Origin: Diploptera punctata
Lineage: Eukaryota; Arthropoda; Insecta; Blattodea; Blaberidae
Direction: 5' to 3'
Assembly (NCBI GenBank): GCA_030220185.1
Contig: JASPKZ010003437.1
Location: forward strand, 186,001-250,000
Length of the DNA stretch: 64,000 nt
Position 1 is the first letter of the stretch. Every line of letters starts with the position of its first letter. Both the position numbers and the translations under genes were made by a program. Positions 1 through 10,205 of this stretch are shown piece after piece. The notes beneath the pieces were generated by a model. The model had not been told where the DNA came from and ran no database searches. It worked only from the letters and a program-made list of their open reading frames with translations.

Positions 1-257
1 TACTTCATTCGCCCGTCTGCTCATCTCTCTTTGGTCCAAACATTTTCTTTCTCAAATACAGTACTCGAAATATTTTCTCCTCCCGTAATGAAAGAGTCCA
101 TGTTACGGATTCATATAATATAACTGGGAGAATAGCGATTTTATATATTTTTATTTTAATGTTTAATTTGGGGCGATAAGAGTCTCTAATGTATTTATAC
201 AATTAAGCCTATCTTTAATTTCTATCTGCGTCTCATTGCTATTTGTGATTACTGTTC
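1..257 (-). mobile_element. RTE-A LINE fragment, C-terminal RT part (split by the next element)
   Basis: The minus strand encodes decayed C-terminal RT sequence of RTE-A (motifs like FGPKRDEQTGE and LPVILYESVTW), closely matching the 20.7-21.05 kb part of the intact copy. The fragment runs off the left edge of the window. Its match stops near 257 and resumes at 1517, so the copy is interrupted by the plus-strand copy at 258-1504. It is a pseudogene fragment. Confidence 0.85.
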
Positions 258-1504
258 ATATAGAGGAGCATCTCATTACTTTCAACTTCGTACAAAATTC
301 TAAAAATTGTATTAGTAAGCAAACTTACTCCCTATATTGATGACATAATAGAATATTATCAATGTGGATTTTGAAGAAACATATCTACAACGGATCAGAT
401 TTTTAGTATAACACAGATTTTAGAAAATAAATGGGAACATATGGCACTGTGCAACAATTTGATGAAAACTTCAAAAAGGCAAACGATTCAATTAAGAGGG
501 AGAAGTTATATAATATACTGCTGGATTTTGGAATTCCTAAAGAATTCGTTATATCCATTCAAATGTGTTTGAACAGAAAAAAAAAAGGTTAAAGCAGAGA
601 GATGCACTATCTCCTCTATTATTCAATTTTGTATTAGATAATGCCATCAATTCTTTGGAGGATGAAGAAGACCTGCAACTCAATGTTAGTTTATGCTGAT
701 CATGTAGTATTATTAGGTGATAGCGAGGAAATACTAAGGGTCAACACACCACACTCTATTGAGTATCATTAAGAAATTGGAACTAGAAGTAAACATCAAC
801 AAAACTAAATATATGGTCACACATAGAAATACCTTAGCATATATAATAGAAATGGACAGTTAATGACAAATCGGGTAAATTTTGAAAAAAAATCTGAATT
901 TAAATACCTATGAACAATAATTACAAGTAGAAATGAGATGCACGAGGAAATTAATCAAAGGCTAAATTCTGAAAATGCATGCTATTATGTATTGCAGGGA
1001 CTCTTGTCGTCCTAACTTCTCTCAAAAAACCGTTAAATTGAAAATATGTGTAATTGTTATACTCCCAGTTATATGGGTGTGAAACACGGACTCTTACTTT
1101 AAGGGAAGAGAAAAGATTACGAGTATTTGAGTATAAAGTTCTTAGGAAAAAAATTGTACCAAAGAGAGTTGAATGAAGAAGGCTACGTAACACTGAGCTG
1201 CATGATATTTATAGGAAACCAGATATAACAAGAACAGTTAAGTCTCGTAGACTGCGATGGGAGAATATGTGGCACGAATGGAGAATGTAAAAGGGGCATG
1301 GAAGTTTCTGGTAGGAAAACCAGAAGGAAATCGCCCAGTTAGTAGACCAAGATTGACGTGGAGTGCTAACATTAAACGTGAATTTAGGGAAGTAGATTAT
1401 ACGGGAAATGATTGCAAAACATTAGCCCAAGAGATGTATAGAGAACCTATGTCCGCGCTGCCATGAACCTACGGGTTCGAATTTGCCAGTGAATTAGTTA
1501 GTTA
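258..1504 (+). mobile_element. RTE-A LINE, 5'-truncated and decayed, nested in another RTE-A
   Basis: This plus-strand copy matches about 15195-16505 of the near-full-length copy, from the RT core to the 3' tip ending in a GTTAGTTA-type tail. It carries many frameshifts and stops. The catalytic YADD reads YADH (codons at 692-703), so the RT would be inactive. Because the flanking minus-strand sequence is contiguous across it, it inserted into an older RTE-A copy. Confidence 0.85.
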
Positions 1505-1516
1505 CTTTGTTGGTTA

Positions 1517-1737
1517 GGTATTTTAATTCAGCCACTTGTTCGAAATTTCCCTCATTTGTCTTAAAATGTTCATTTCCATTATAAAACCTAATTCTATATG
1601 TGGCCATGACCGTTTATTTAGTATGATTTCATTTTACCTCTAGTGTTACTCAATTCTGTGTGCAAGCATCTCCTCCTTATCACCTTATGTTACTACGTCA
1701 CCAGCATAAACTAACAGCTTATTATTACCATTGAGTT
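1517..1737 (-). mobile_element. RTE-A LINE fragment, continuation of the copy at 1-257
   Basis: The sequence from the 'aattcagcc' motif near 1526 to about 1737 aligns in order with 21057-21295 of the intact minus-strand RTE-A copy. It picks up where the 1-257 fragment stops. No open frame survives. Beyond 1737 the similarity ends and 1738-1795 shows nothing recognisable. Confidence 0.75.
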
Positions 1738-2228
1738 GAGTTACTCATGGCATAACAAATAATTAATTCCCATAATCAGTTTTGAGGCTAAAGAGTAAGG
1801 CCGGTATTCAAGAACCATCTCATCTTTCAATTGTTCACCGATGTTTTAATAAATATATTACACTCGACAACAAATGTTAACTTTTTGTTAGTAACGGAAT
1901 TGAAATATCCAGATTTCGATGTATTTTTTCATGCTGAACACGAAAATGACAGTGAAATTGTCAGCAGTGGTCCAGTTTTTTCGTAATTTTGACAAATATC
2001 TGTGAGTGAAATAAAATCCCTCCTTAAATCTGGTAATATTAAGACTAGCCTACCTCAGTTAAGAGAGTTTCATTTTAGCTTGTCTGCTGTAGTGGACCTC
2101 GGGGACATCTCTCACCACTGACCAACTAGAGCCATCTAGCATATATGTGTACTATTGCCTGTCATTATTTTAATTGTCATATTCTTAATTACTTCCGTAA
2201 CTTTTTGGCTGTTGTCCAGTGTTATTAC

Positions 2229-3201
2229 TAGAGCTCGGACTTCATTCCCTATTTATTGTCGTTTCGCTTTCAAACAGTTGACTACACAGGTAGTTAGTCC
2301 TGTCCCGTGCGCAGTGCCACAGTCATTGGCGTCTTTGCTGTGCTGCTACAAGTATAGTATGCAGTCAAATCATAATACCGATCACCACGATCTGATGAAT
2401 GATTACAACAAACACACACAAGATGAATTCACTTGTATGTGAGTACGGCCGTGAGTATTTTTTCCTAAAAGAAGATAAAATATTTTTAAATTGTGTAATG
2501 TAGAGTTGAAGGGGGAGAGAAGAATTTTTACGAAGAGCCATTGTAAATCTAAAACACACATTGGGAATGTAAAACATAAGTTTGACGATGAAATACAGTC
2601 ATCTGCACAAGGAGTTTCAGACACTTGTAATCATCGTAACCATCGTGAATTTTACAAGGATTTATGCGAAACGATGGTTTCCGCGAATATTGCTTTCAAT
2701 AAAGTGCAAAATCCAGCTTAATAATTTTTTTTAGAAATATACGCAAAAAAAAAAAATTCCTTGTTGAACAACTTTACGCAGGTATTATTTATCTCCTTGT
2801 TATGAAGACGTTCTTAAATAGTATGTACAGTGCACATACTTTTTTTTTGTGTTACCTGTTTATTTAAAACTTTACGGAGAAAATAATTGTGCAGAAATAA
2901 TGAACTTGTTATTTTTTGTAATAATGTATGCAGCATTGTATTTATAGATGCACAAGAGAACTAATGTACGGAAATTATGTTTGTTTTACTGTAGCGTTTA
3001 ATTTAAAAAGTTAAAAAATATTTTACGCAACAAAATAAACTTGTAATCCACAATTAGCTACTTATTTAATTACTCTCCTATACCACCTGTAAACAGTACA
3101 GCACAAATGCCATACTAGTCAGACGGTGCTACTACACTCTCTCATCAAGCAATATTATGTATAGTAGGATGCACTTAATCTAATTCTACGTCCGAGCCCT
3201 A
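2229..3201 (+). mobile_element. hAT-type DNA transposon (973 bp), nested
   Basis: The ends are TAGAGCTCGGAC (2229-2240) and GTCCGAGCCCTA (3190-3201), a 12-bp TIR with one mismatch. They are flanked by 8-bp duplications GTTATTAC (2221-2228) and GTTATTAG (3202-3209). An 8-bp TSD and a TIR beginning TAGNG are hAT hallmarks. The element is too short for a full transposase. It carries a broken CGGBP1-like ORF and lies wholly inside the TA-flanked element. Confidence 0.8.
2437..2821 (+). pseudogene. CGGBP1-like / hAT N-terminal DNA-binding domain pseudogene
   Basis: In order, three frames give YFFLKEDKIFLNCV (2457-2498), an open stretch at 2491-2721 containing HCKSKTHIGNVKHKF and FYKDLCETMVSANIAF, and TTLRRYYLSPCYEDVL (2768-2815). 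This order resembles CGG-triplet-binding protein 1, itself derived from a hAT BED-type zinc-finger region: zinc finger ending in a DHxKSKTH-like motif, then a helical segment. Frame changes fall at 2500-2510 and in the poly-A run at 2740-2757. A stop follows at 2819-2821. It is probably non-functional. The family call rests on motif recall, not on a search. Confidence 0.55.
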
Positions 3202-3301
3202 GTTATTAGCAAGTGATGTTGAAGAGAATGAGTCAGATCTGCATGACCCACATAATTAACCACGCAAAGACGGGAAGTTTTATTCTAGAATACCGGCCTT
3301 A

Positions 3302-4875
3302 GAATCAATAACGTTTCTTTCAAATTCAATGTTACTTTGAGCTGTATAAATCCGATGAACTCAAAACTACAATTTAGTTATCATTAATTACACTTGAGGA
3401 TGAAGAGGTTATACATGATGGAAAAAGGAACAGAGAGATTTACAATATGAACTTGCTTACTGATTGTAGGAATCATAAGAGAAATAAACACATATTTCCT
3501 GACCATTAATTGAATCCAGAATCGCATAATACAATCTGCCACTGCGGCGTGTCTCCGTGATATACAAATATTGCCATACTGTTTATGCAGGCTACGTTAT
3601 AACAAATGACTGAAAATACCGGTATGTCATGATTATTGTTGAATTGTTATTTTTCTCATATAATTCATTTTTGATGCAAAACAAATCTACAAGTTATAAA
3701 ATGTGAATTTCATGGCATCATCAGGCGATGGAATGTAAACTGATGCACAATAATGTTTGTTTCTTGTTGCGCCTCCAGCAGGACATGACTTTTGCCCATC
3801 ATGGAATCGAGCCAGGTATTTATAATAGGTTATTAACACACCAGTTTTTTCACGTATTCCTGTGTGATCCACAAGTATGTATAAAATTGTAATTAAGTTT
3901 AACGTCACTCTCAATTCCTGGGTCATTTCTGGTGAAACTATCAGTTCCAAATGACAGTCTATGAATCTAGAAAAATACTTAATAATAGTTTATGCTACAG
4001 AAAATTAATAAATATAAGTTAAGATATTATGTTATTTTCGTTTAGCTGTTTAAGACAGATAGATGTCTGTTGTTCTTTTAGTCTTAAGCTTATTCCCACA
4101 CTCTGTACCCTTAAATTATTATTCTGCAACATTAAACATTAATACGGTTACTTCTATCACAAGCTGCGCGATAGTGCGTTTTGTCGTTCTTACAACATTG
4201 GCGGCTATGAGTGAAAGTTCAACTTCCTAGATTTTGGGGTTGCCAACCTAAGTAACCGTACTGTAATAAAATAATTATACTGTAATATTACATAATATAA
4301 ACACGTGTGCGGGAAGTAAAGCCACTGCCCTCTATGTGTACTGCGTACAATTTATATACAAAAAAAATATCCAAAAGGCAGTGTTAATATACATTATACA
4401 AAACAAATTACTGCATTTTAAATGAACTGAACTTTATTTGAAACTATATAAAACAATAAATACGTACTTGCCGCCATTGATTACTAATTGGTCTCAAGAC
4501 CTCCTGTTGCTTCAACTAATAAACATTGTCCATACTGTTAACGTTAGTCAATTGTTTATAATGAACGAAAATATTTCCAACAAATATGTTATTATTATAC
4601 TATTATTTATTATTTTGAAAACACCATTGCGCAAAGAAATAATGTAAAATGCACGTTTGTGAAGCGTTTTACAGAATATCGGTAATTAAAAACCTCTTTA
4701 CCGCTCGGTTTGTAAACATTTTCCTTGCTTCTGTAAAAATCGCTTCCCAACCTCACATCGTAATATAGACTTACTTTTGTCGGACAAAAAAAAATCGCTA
4801 ATCTGAATAATACTACCTCCAGTTGTTTCAGTTCAATGCTAATACTGTCCTTTTTTGAACTAGTGAATATTTTGT
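3302..4875. other. AT-rich interval, no gene recognised
   Basis: The longest frames here (3687-3950 minus, 4610-4879 minus, 4438-4647 plus) have low-complexity AT-driven composition and no motif I recognise. I see no repeat family shared with the rest of the window. Confidence 0.4.
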
Positions 4876-5035
4876 TCATTCTGAATCGTTCGAATGATTA
4901 AACGATTCAGTTTCTTAAAACTTATTTGTCACGTGTAAGTCATCCCGAACCCCGATTGCCACCCCCAAATACAAATTCCTTGTTTGCATGAAAATCAAAT
5001 CCACCGAAACTCAAAATGCATCAACATGATATCAT
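4876..5035. repeat. Left arm of a 2.46-kb-spaced inverted repeat
   Basis: This arm pairs as a reverse complement with 7172-7331. Shared landmarks are CTGAATCGTTC at the outer end, an AACCCC(G/A)ATT(G/A)CCAC block, and ACTCAAAATGCATCAAC at the inner end. The arms have diverged. They could be terminal repeats of an old DNA element that now contains an X repeat and an RTE-B fragment. No clear TSD is visible. Confidence 0.55.
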
Positions 5036-5036
5036 G

Positions 5037-5762
5037 CCCCAAATTGGAGTCAATGACCAATCACATTTCAATTATTTTTTATTTACAACCAATCACAGTC
5101 GTGTTTCGCCTAAAATTTACCTACTAAAGTCTATCGTAATAAAGAAAGCACCTCCTTTTTAACATTCTGAATAGGTCATAACATTATTTTGCAGTGATAG
5201 ACTCTGTAAGAAATACGGCTACCAGATTGTATATATAGTGCATGAATGTCAACACGTAGCGCTTACGAGAGATAATATAAAAACATTTGTAACAATTGAT
5301 TATACCACAAGAAAAAAAACACTGTTTGCACTTTCACAAACGAATTATTTTCCAGGAAATGACACAGAAAAATATAATTGACATATTTACATCATAGGAC
5401 ATCAGATAATTAATACCTATAAAGTCGGTTATAAATTTCTCCACTAGGGTGCATTCTTACAACATTGCGATCTTTTGGCAAGAAATAATATTATGATCTG
5501 GTTGCAGTGATCGAACAAAAGAAGCAAATTAAGCGTACCAATCGTTTCTCATTTGTTTTCAAACATCGCCGTTTACATTAAATATATGAATATTTTAAAA
5601 TAACTATAGTTAAATAATGATTTGTGAGTATACAGCTTAATTTTATTCGCTAAATAGTCCTAACAAATGCCACTCTTCATTTCCAAATTCTCTAGATAAA
5701 TTCACTCCTCACTTCGTGAGTCGTGAATTTATCGATAATTTGGAAATCACTCGTGACATTAC
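5037..5762 (-). repeat. X repeat, copy 1
   Basis: The reverse complement matches the copies at 10309-11137 and 38423-38862. Shared blocks are a terminal hairpin (5668-5762), the motif AAACGGCGATGTTTGAAAAC, a GATTGGTCATTGACTCC block and the GGGGCATGA end. No ORF is present. The distal end is truncated relative to the other two copies. It lies just inside the left arm at 4876-5035. Confidence 0.7.
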
Positions 5763-6177
5763 TTATGATAATTATAGTTTTTGCGAGCGGCATTTTGTAA
5801 ACATTCCAGAAATAATCTACATTATTTTAGTGCATTACTATTGTTAGGAGCGACGTCATGTTTTAATAAATGTTAAATATTGCCATTTTTCCAGTACAAG
5901 ACATTTTAATGCTAACTAGCCGGAATTCAACTCAACTAATTAAAAATTATATACGCTAGAGAAAATCTGATAATTTTAAGGTTAGTGGGATTTGTCTTAT
6001 ATTTTTATGTTTAAGATTAACCAATCCACATTTGAAACTAACCGAAATAATAAATAAATGACTGGTGTATATAATGCATTCTCCAACTGTTTTGTTACTT
6101 TGCACAAATGATTACGGTTTTAATTTTAAGACTATTTACCTGTTATTGAAATATTTTTGAGATAAATACCAACTCAG
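5763..6177. other. Non-coding AT-rich spacer
   Basis: No ORF or repeat family recognised. The segment lies between the X repeat and an RTE-B insertion, within the 4876-7331 inverted repeat. Confidence 0.35.
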
Positions 6178-6189
6178 AACAACTTAACT

Positions 6190-6718
6190 TCTTCTTCTTC
6201 TTCTTCTTCTTCTTCCTTCCAAGTATTAGGCCAAGGCCTGTTACGATCCTATAGAAAATTTTCCCTCCAGCGTTTCATAGGACGGCCCAGTGACCTTCAT
6301 CCTCTTGGTATATAATTATAAACAGCTTTGGGGATCCGATTTGAAGTCATTCTTTCAAGATGGTGTTTCCAATTTCATCTAGGGGATATGTGGATGGCGA
6401 CCACAAGGTGCCCAAGCTGAGCAAAACATTTCTTCCACTTACTTGTGTTTTGCACTCATTTAACTTTACTATATAACCTCTCTTGGTTAACTCTTGTTTT
6501 TTTCGACCCCGACGCTATTAGGGCATCCGAGGGCTAGGGAGTCTTTCCTTTCTTCCATTTCTTCTTTCCTTTATTTTCTTTTCTTCTCTAGAAAAGCCTG
6601 ACCAGAGGCTATCAGATGGCAGCCCCATCACTGGTCTTGCCTTCCTATGGCCAGCAACCAATCGAAGGGACTATTATTATGCTTTCAAGTCTTATACGAG
6701 AATTTCCCGGAAGGAACA
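6190..6718 (-). mobile_element. RTE-B derivative with inverted 5' segment
   Basis: The left part (6190-6480) is the reverse complement of the RTE-B 3' end. It includes a decayed GRPMKRWRE motif (GRPFRRWRE in the 37-40 kb copy) and a (GAA)n tail, seen as (TTC)n on plus. The right part (about 6500-6718) is the RTE-B 5' leader in the opposite orientation. The whole unit is flanked by a perfect 12-bp TSD, AACAACTTAACT, at 6178-6189 and 6719-6730. That is the classic outcome of 5' inversion (twin priming). Confidence 0.7.
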
Positions 6719-6730
6719 AACAACTTAACT

Positions 6731-7171
6731 AATAGTGCTAATATTTAAGTAGTTGAATGGAATATGGGCATAACTCATATTTTGCCCTTTTTCCGTTCAA
6801 TGCATTTTTGAACTCGCCATTTTGTATTATGTCAGCCTGAAAAGTTTCGTTTCGATATCTCGATTACAGCAGGTTCAGCAGTTGATTGTACCAATTAAAA
6901 TAAACAACAATGTTATGCGTTTAGTTATATATGAATTTTATATTTTCTAATTGTGCCCATATTCTATTCAACTCCTCAATTAAGGTCACATTTAGATTAC
7001 TTTTAAATATTGGTTAGTTAATTTTAAACTTAAAAATATAACAGAAATAACCATAATTTTATATTTTTCAGTTTTTATCTAATTAGGTAGAATTGAGCCC
7101 AAGGTTAGCATTTTAAAAATGTCTTTTACCGGAAAAAATTACAATTTTCAGGCGATCGTAACAATGTATTG
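6731..7171. other. Non-coding AT-rich spacer
   Basis: No gene or repeat recognised between the RTE-B derivative and the right inverted-repeat arm. Confidence 0.35.
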
Positions 7172-7331
7172 ACGTCACTATAATTACCACTGATCTCAAG
7201 TTGATGCATTTTGAGTTTAGGTGGCTTTGATTATCACGTATATAAGGAATCGTTCCTAAGAAGTGTGGTAATTGGGGTTTGGGATGGTTCTCACACACAA
7301 TGAATCATTCATTCATTTGAACGATTCAGAT
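7172..7331. repeat. Right arm of the inverted repeat with 4876-5035
   Basis: The reverse complement aligns over about 150 bp with 4876-5035, with scattered mismatches and small gaps. Its outer end GAACGATTCAGA mirrors TCTGAATCGTTC on the left. Confidence 0.55.
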
Positions 7332-7675
7332 TGAACTTAAAATATCTGTAGGGCGCATTATTCAGATTATTCTTGATTTGGGTCAACTTTTAAAATTTAA
7401 TACGGATATATGTAAACGACGAAGTGAAGCATGGATCTTGAAAATAGCAAAACAATAACGTTTTGATTTGTGCTATGTTTTTAAGTTTAAAAAATTTAAT
7501 AATTCCAAGGCATCCGTCTTGAAAATGATGCAATAACAGTAGACAAACGAACATTCGTAAACACAATTCCAGAATCGTTCACTCAAAAGAACTAAAAAAA
7601 AAAGACAAATGGAGGAGGCATTATTGAAATTACCCCCCCCCAAATATATACAGAGGTCAGTAATCACATAGTGAT

Positions 7676-7676
<1 letters not shown>

Positions 7677-7717
<41 letters not shown>

Positions 7718-7728
7718 TAAATATATAT
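7677..7728. repeat. (TA)n microsatellite
   Basis: This is an uninterrupted run of about 15 TA units followed by TA-rich sequence. It adjoins the short RTE-B derivative, whose target duplication (AATATATAT) is therefore ambiguous. Confidence 0.9.
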
Positions 7729-7962
7729 CTTTCATTTTTCCATTTCTTCTTTCCTTCTCCAGAAAGGCCTGACCAGATGCTATAAGATGGCAGCCCCATC
7801 ACTGGTCTTGCCTTCCTTTGGCCAGCAACCAATCGAAGGGACTATTATTATGCTTTCAAGTCTTTTACGAGAATTTTCCGGAAGGATCAAAACGCTGGAG
7901 GGAAAATTTTCTATAGGATCGTAACAGGCCTTGGCCTAACACTTGGAAGGAAGAAGAAGAAG
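7729..7962 (+). mobile_element. Short RTE-B derivative: 5' leader joined to 3' end, (GAA)n tail
   Basis: The segment from 7745 to about 7890 matches the RTE-B 5' leader (AGGCCTGACCAG, GGCAGCCCCATCACTGG, GCAACCAATCG). From about 7891 it switches directly to the 3' tip (CGCTGGAGGGAAAATTTTC, GTAACAGGCCTTGGCC) and ends in GAA repeats. All coding sequence is missing. It is a SINE-like, internally deleted LINE derivative of about 230 bp. Confidence 0.7.
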
Positions 7963-7971
7963 AATATATAT

Positions 7972-8270
7972 GGAGCAGGCCGTAGCGTAATGGATAAGGC
8001 ACTACGCTATAAACAGGAAAGTTGAGAGTTCGAGTCCCGGTGGGGTCAGGATTTTTAAACTGTCCCAAACCTTCTGGTGGCACCATAGCCCTGGGGTCGA
8101 CTAAGCCTCTAACTGAAACGAGTACCGGACGCTTCTTCTGGGGTAAAGGCGGCCGTCATGCAGGGCTGACAACCTGGCTGACATCAAGTGCCGATTGTCT
8201 AGAAAAAGAGGGAGCCTTAACCTCCTACTACCCCAAGAGCCTCCTGAGGCCAGTAGTGGGATTACTTTAT
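7972..8270 (+). mobile_element. SINE1, tRNA-derived SINE, copy 1
   Basis: The tRNA-like head has an A-box-like TAGCGTAATGGATAAGGC and a B-box-like GAGTTCGAGTCCC. It is followed by the body shared with 12659-13255: CTGGGGTCGACT, GGTAAAGGCGGCCGTCA, CTACTACCCCAAG and a terminal GGATTACTTTA. It sits between (GAA)n and (TA)n tracts. SINE transcripts are expected from the internal Pol III promoter. It encodes no protein. Confidence 0.85.
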
Positions 8271-9330
8271 ATATATATATATACACACACACACTAGTGG
8301 TCACCCAGCGGTCGAAATCCGACCACAATTCATTATTTGTTTAAATTTGTCACAAATACATCATTATGCATTAATTTTCGATTTATTAAAAAAAAAAATA
8401 ACGTTAGGAAATATGTCGTATAGCTTGGCTAAGCCATATTAAAAAAAAATAACGCGTAATTTGTCTTTTATATACTATTTATATAATTTAAATTTGCATT
8501 TGGCCTATTATTATTATGTGTATAGGAATTTACTATCCCTTCTTCTTTGTGTCACACTCCGACCCGTCAATGTTCTATGTCGAGGCATAATGGAAGTAGG
8601 TGCGAATATCTACATATAAAAAAATGTTATGAACTTACTGAATACCAGATTAGAGAGGGTTTAATTTAAATTTAAATAATAAAATGTACTTACTTTTTTA
8701 AAACCATTAATAATAAATATGCCAGAATAAGTCAATTCACATTACTGCTGCACAGTTTTCTTTTTGCAACAATGCACTTTCAGTATGAACGTAAACAAAT
8801 TAATGAGTACACAAATGAATGAGTAATACACATAAATTCCTTAGAGATAATGCATTTTATTTGGTTTAATTTAATTTATTTGTAACACACATTAGACATA
8901 AATTTTATTTTTCTGCACTCCTTTTCTATGTGAACTTTAATTATGCCAAATATCACACTCCTCCGTGCGCGCTATGTACTTACAAATGGGTACAAAGTTT
9001 TTATTTCATGACTCCTTGAATGACTTTAACACAATGGTCTTGAATCAGAATACTTTTGGGCTCGTAAAAGGAACTAGAGCATAGATTAGAGTCGTTAAGC
9101 AAAATTTGAACGCGTTTTCCTACCCAAGTCATACCTCAGTTGGCGTACTAGGTGTCTATTTGAAGCGATAAGCTAACCACTTTTCACACGCTGACATCTC
9201 TATGGAAACTTCCGCATCACAATAATGACCTGATGAAGATGGGTTCGTGTCTCAATAATGTTGCAAAATATTCACTGGCAGTACGTATCGTTGGAAGGTA
9301 AGGTACAATAATATACCTAATTTACGGTTA
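8271..9330. other. Interval with no recognised gene
   Basis: AT-rich sequence with short CA and TA runs near 8270-8300 and poly-A tracts near 8390 and 8442. No conserved protein or shared repeat seen. Confidence 0.35.
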
Positions 9331-9346
9331 TAACTAAAACTACAAT

Positions 9347-9995
9347 AGAATTTGCGTGCTTAAATGATCCCGAGAATATGACGGCGGTAGCATTGCTGGT
9401 CTGGTCGAAGGTAATAAGCCAGAAGAAAAACAGTACCTTGGTCGAAAGAGTGACTATCTTTCACCGTAAAAATACAACCGTCAAGAAATGCGGACATAGG
9501 TTCCACTGGGGTAAAATTTCCCGGAGTTCAAGTAGTCACCCATTCGGTTCTCCGGGCGGGGACTACTTCAGCGAACCCATGCCAAAGGCTTAAATACAGG
9601 GACATGTTCCTAGCAACGTAGAATGTTAGAATTTTATACAGATGAACAGACAGGTGAATGGAGAATACCACTTAACAGTGAACTACATTGTATTTATAGG
9701 AAGCCAGATATAATAAGAACAGTTAAGTCTCGTAGGCTGCAATGGGCAGGACATGTGGTACGAATGGGGAATGACAGACGTGCATGGAAGCTTCTTGTAG
9801 AAAAATCAGAGGGAAAGCGCCCGGTTCGTAAACAAAGAATGAGGTGGGAGAATAACGTTAACTACGATTTGAGGGAAGTAGATTATACAAGGGATGATTG
9901 GAAAACATTATCTCAGGATAGGGATGTATGGAGAGCTTATGTCTGCGTGGCCATGAATCTACGGGTTCGATAGTGCCAGTGAGTTAGTAGTTAGT
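9347..9995 (+). mobile_element. Internally deleted RTE-A copy with 16-bp TSD
   Basis: The 5' part (9350-9638) matches the RTE-A leader and first codons up to the TGGAATGTTAGGAC region. It then jumps to the C-terminal segment GATGAACAGACAGGTGAATGG and runs to the 3' tip and tail. About 2.6 kb is missing. The 16-bp TSD TAACTAAAACTACAAT lies at 9331-9346 and 9996-10011, so the boundaries are secure. The C-terminal frame stays open from 9623 to 9973 but lacks the endonuclease and polymerase core. Confidence 0.9.
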
Positions 9996-10205
9996 TAACT
10001 AAAACTACAATTCATATTTGTCTTGCGTCAGGTTTCACGAATCTTTGTTAAAACTGGCCAAGCGAAGCGTTAAAAACACGTCATTTTATAAAGGTATTGC
10101 TATCATTTTTGCGTTTCATCAAACTTATTTTCATTAAAATCAACATTCGTTTATTAAAGTACATCATTCACCTAATATCTAGATTATTACAATTTTCATA
10201 AACTA

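Larger units (their letters stand above)
1796..3301. mobile_element. TA-flanked terminal-inverted-repeat element (outer, non-autonomous)
   Basis: A 14-bp perfect inverted repeat, TAAGGCCGGTATTC at 1796-1809 and its reverse complement at 3288-3301, bounds this region. If the terminal TA is the duplicated target, this fits a Tc1/mariner-like MITE. Removing the nested hAT element (2229-3201) and one copy of its TSD leaves about 525 bp with no coding potential. Superfamily assignment is inferred only from the TA and the TIR. Confidence 0.6.

Noticed and set aside
1..262. 5' inversion (twin priming) to explain the minus/plus junction near 257
   Set aside because: The two segments overlap in element coordinates and the minus-strand similarity resumes at 1517, so nesting explains it better.
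3687..3950. 87-codon minus-strand open frame
   Set aside because: No recognised motif, AT-driven composition, no neighbours suggesting a gene.
7473..7832. 119-codon minus frame with an IYIYIY stretch
   Set aside because: It is the translation of the (TA)n tract and an RTE-B leader fragment, not a protein.
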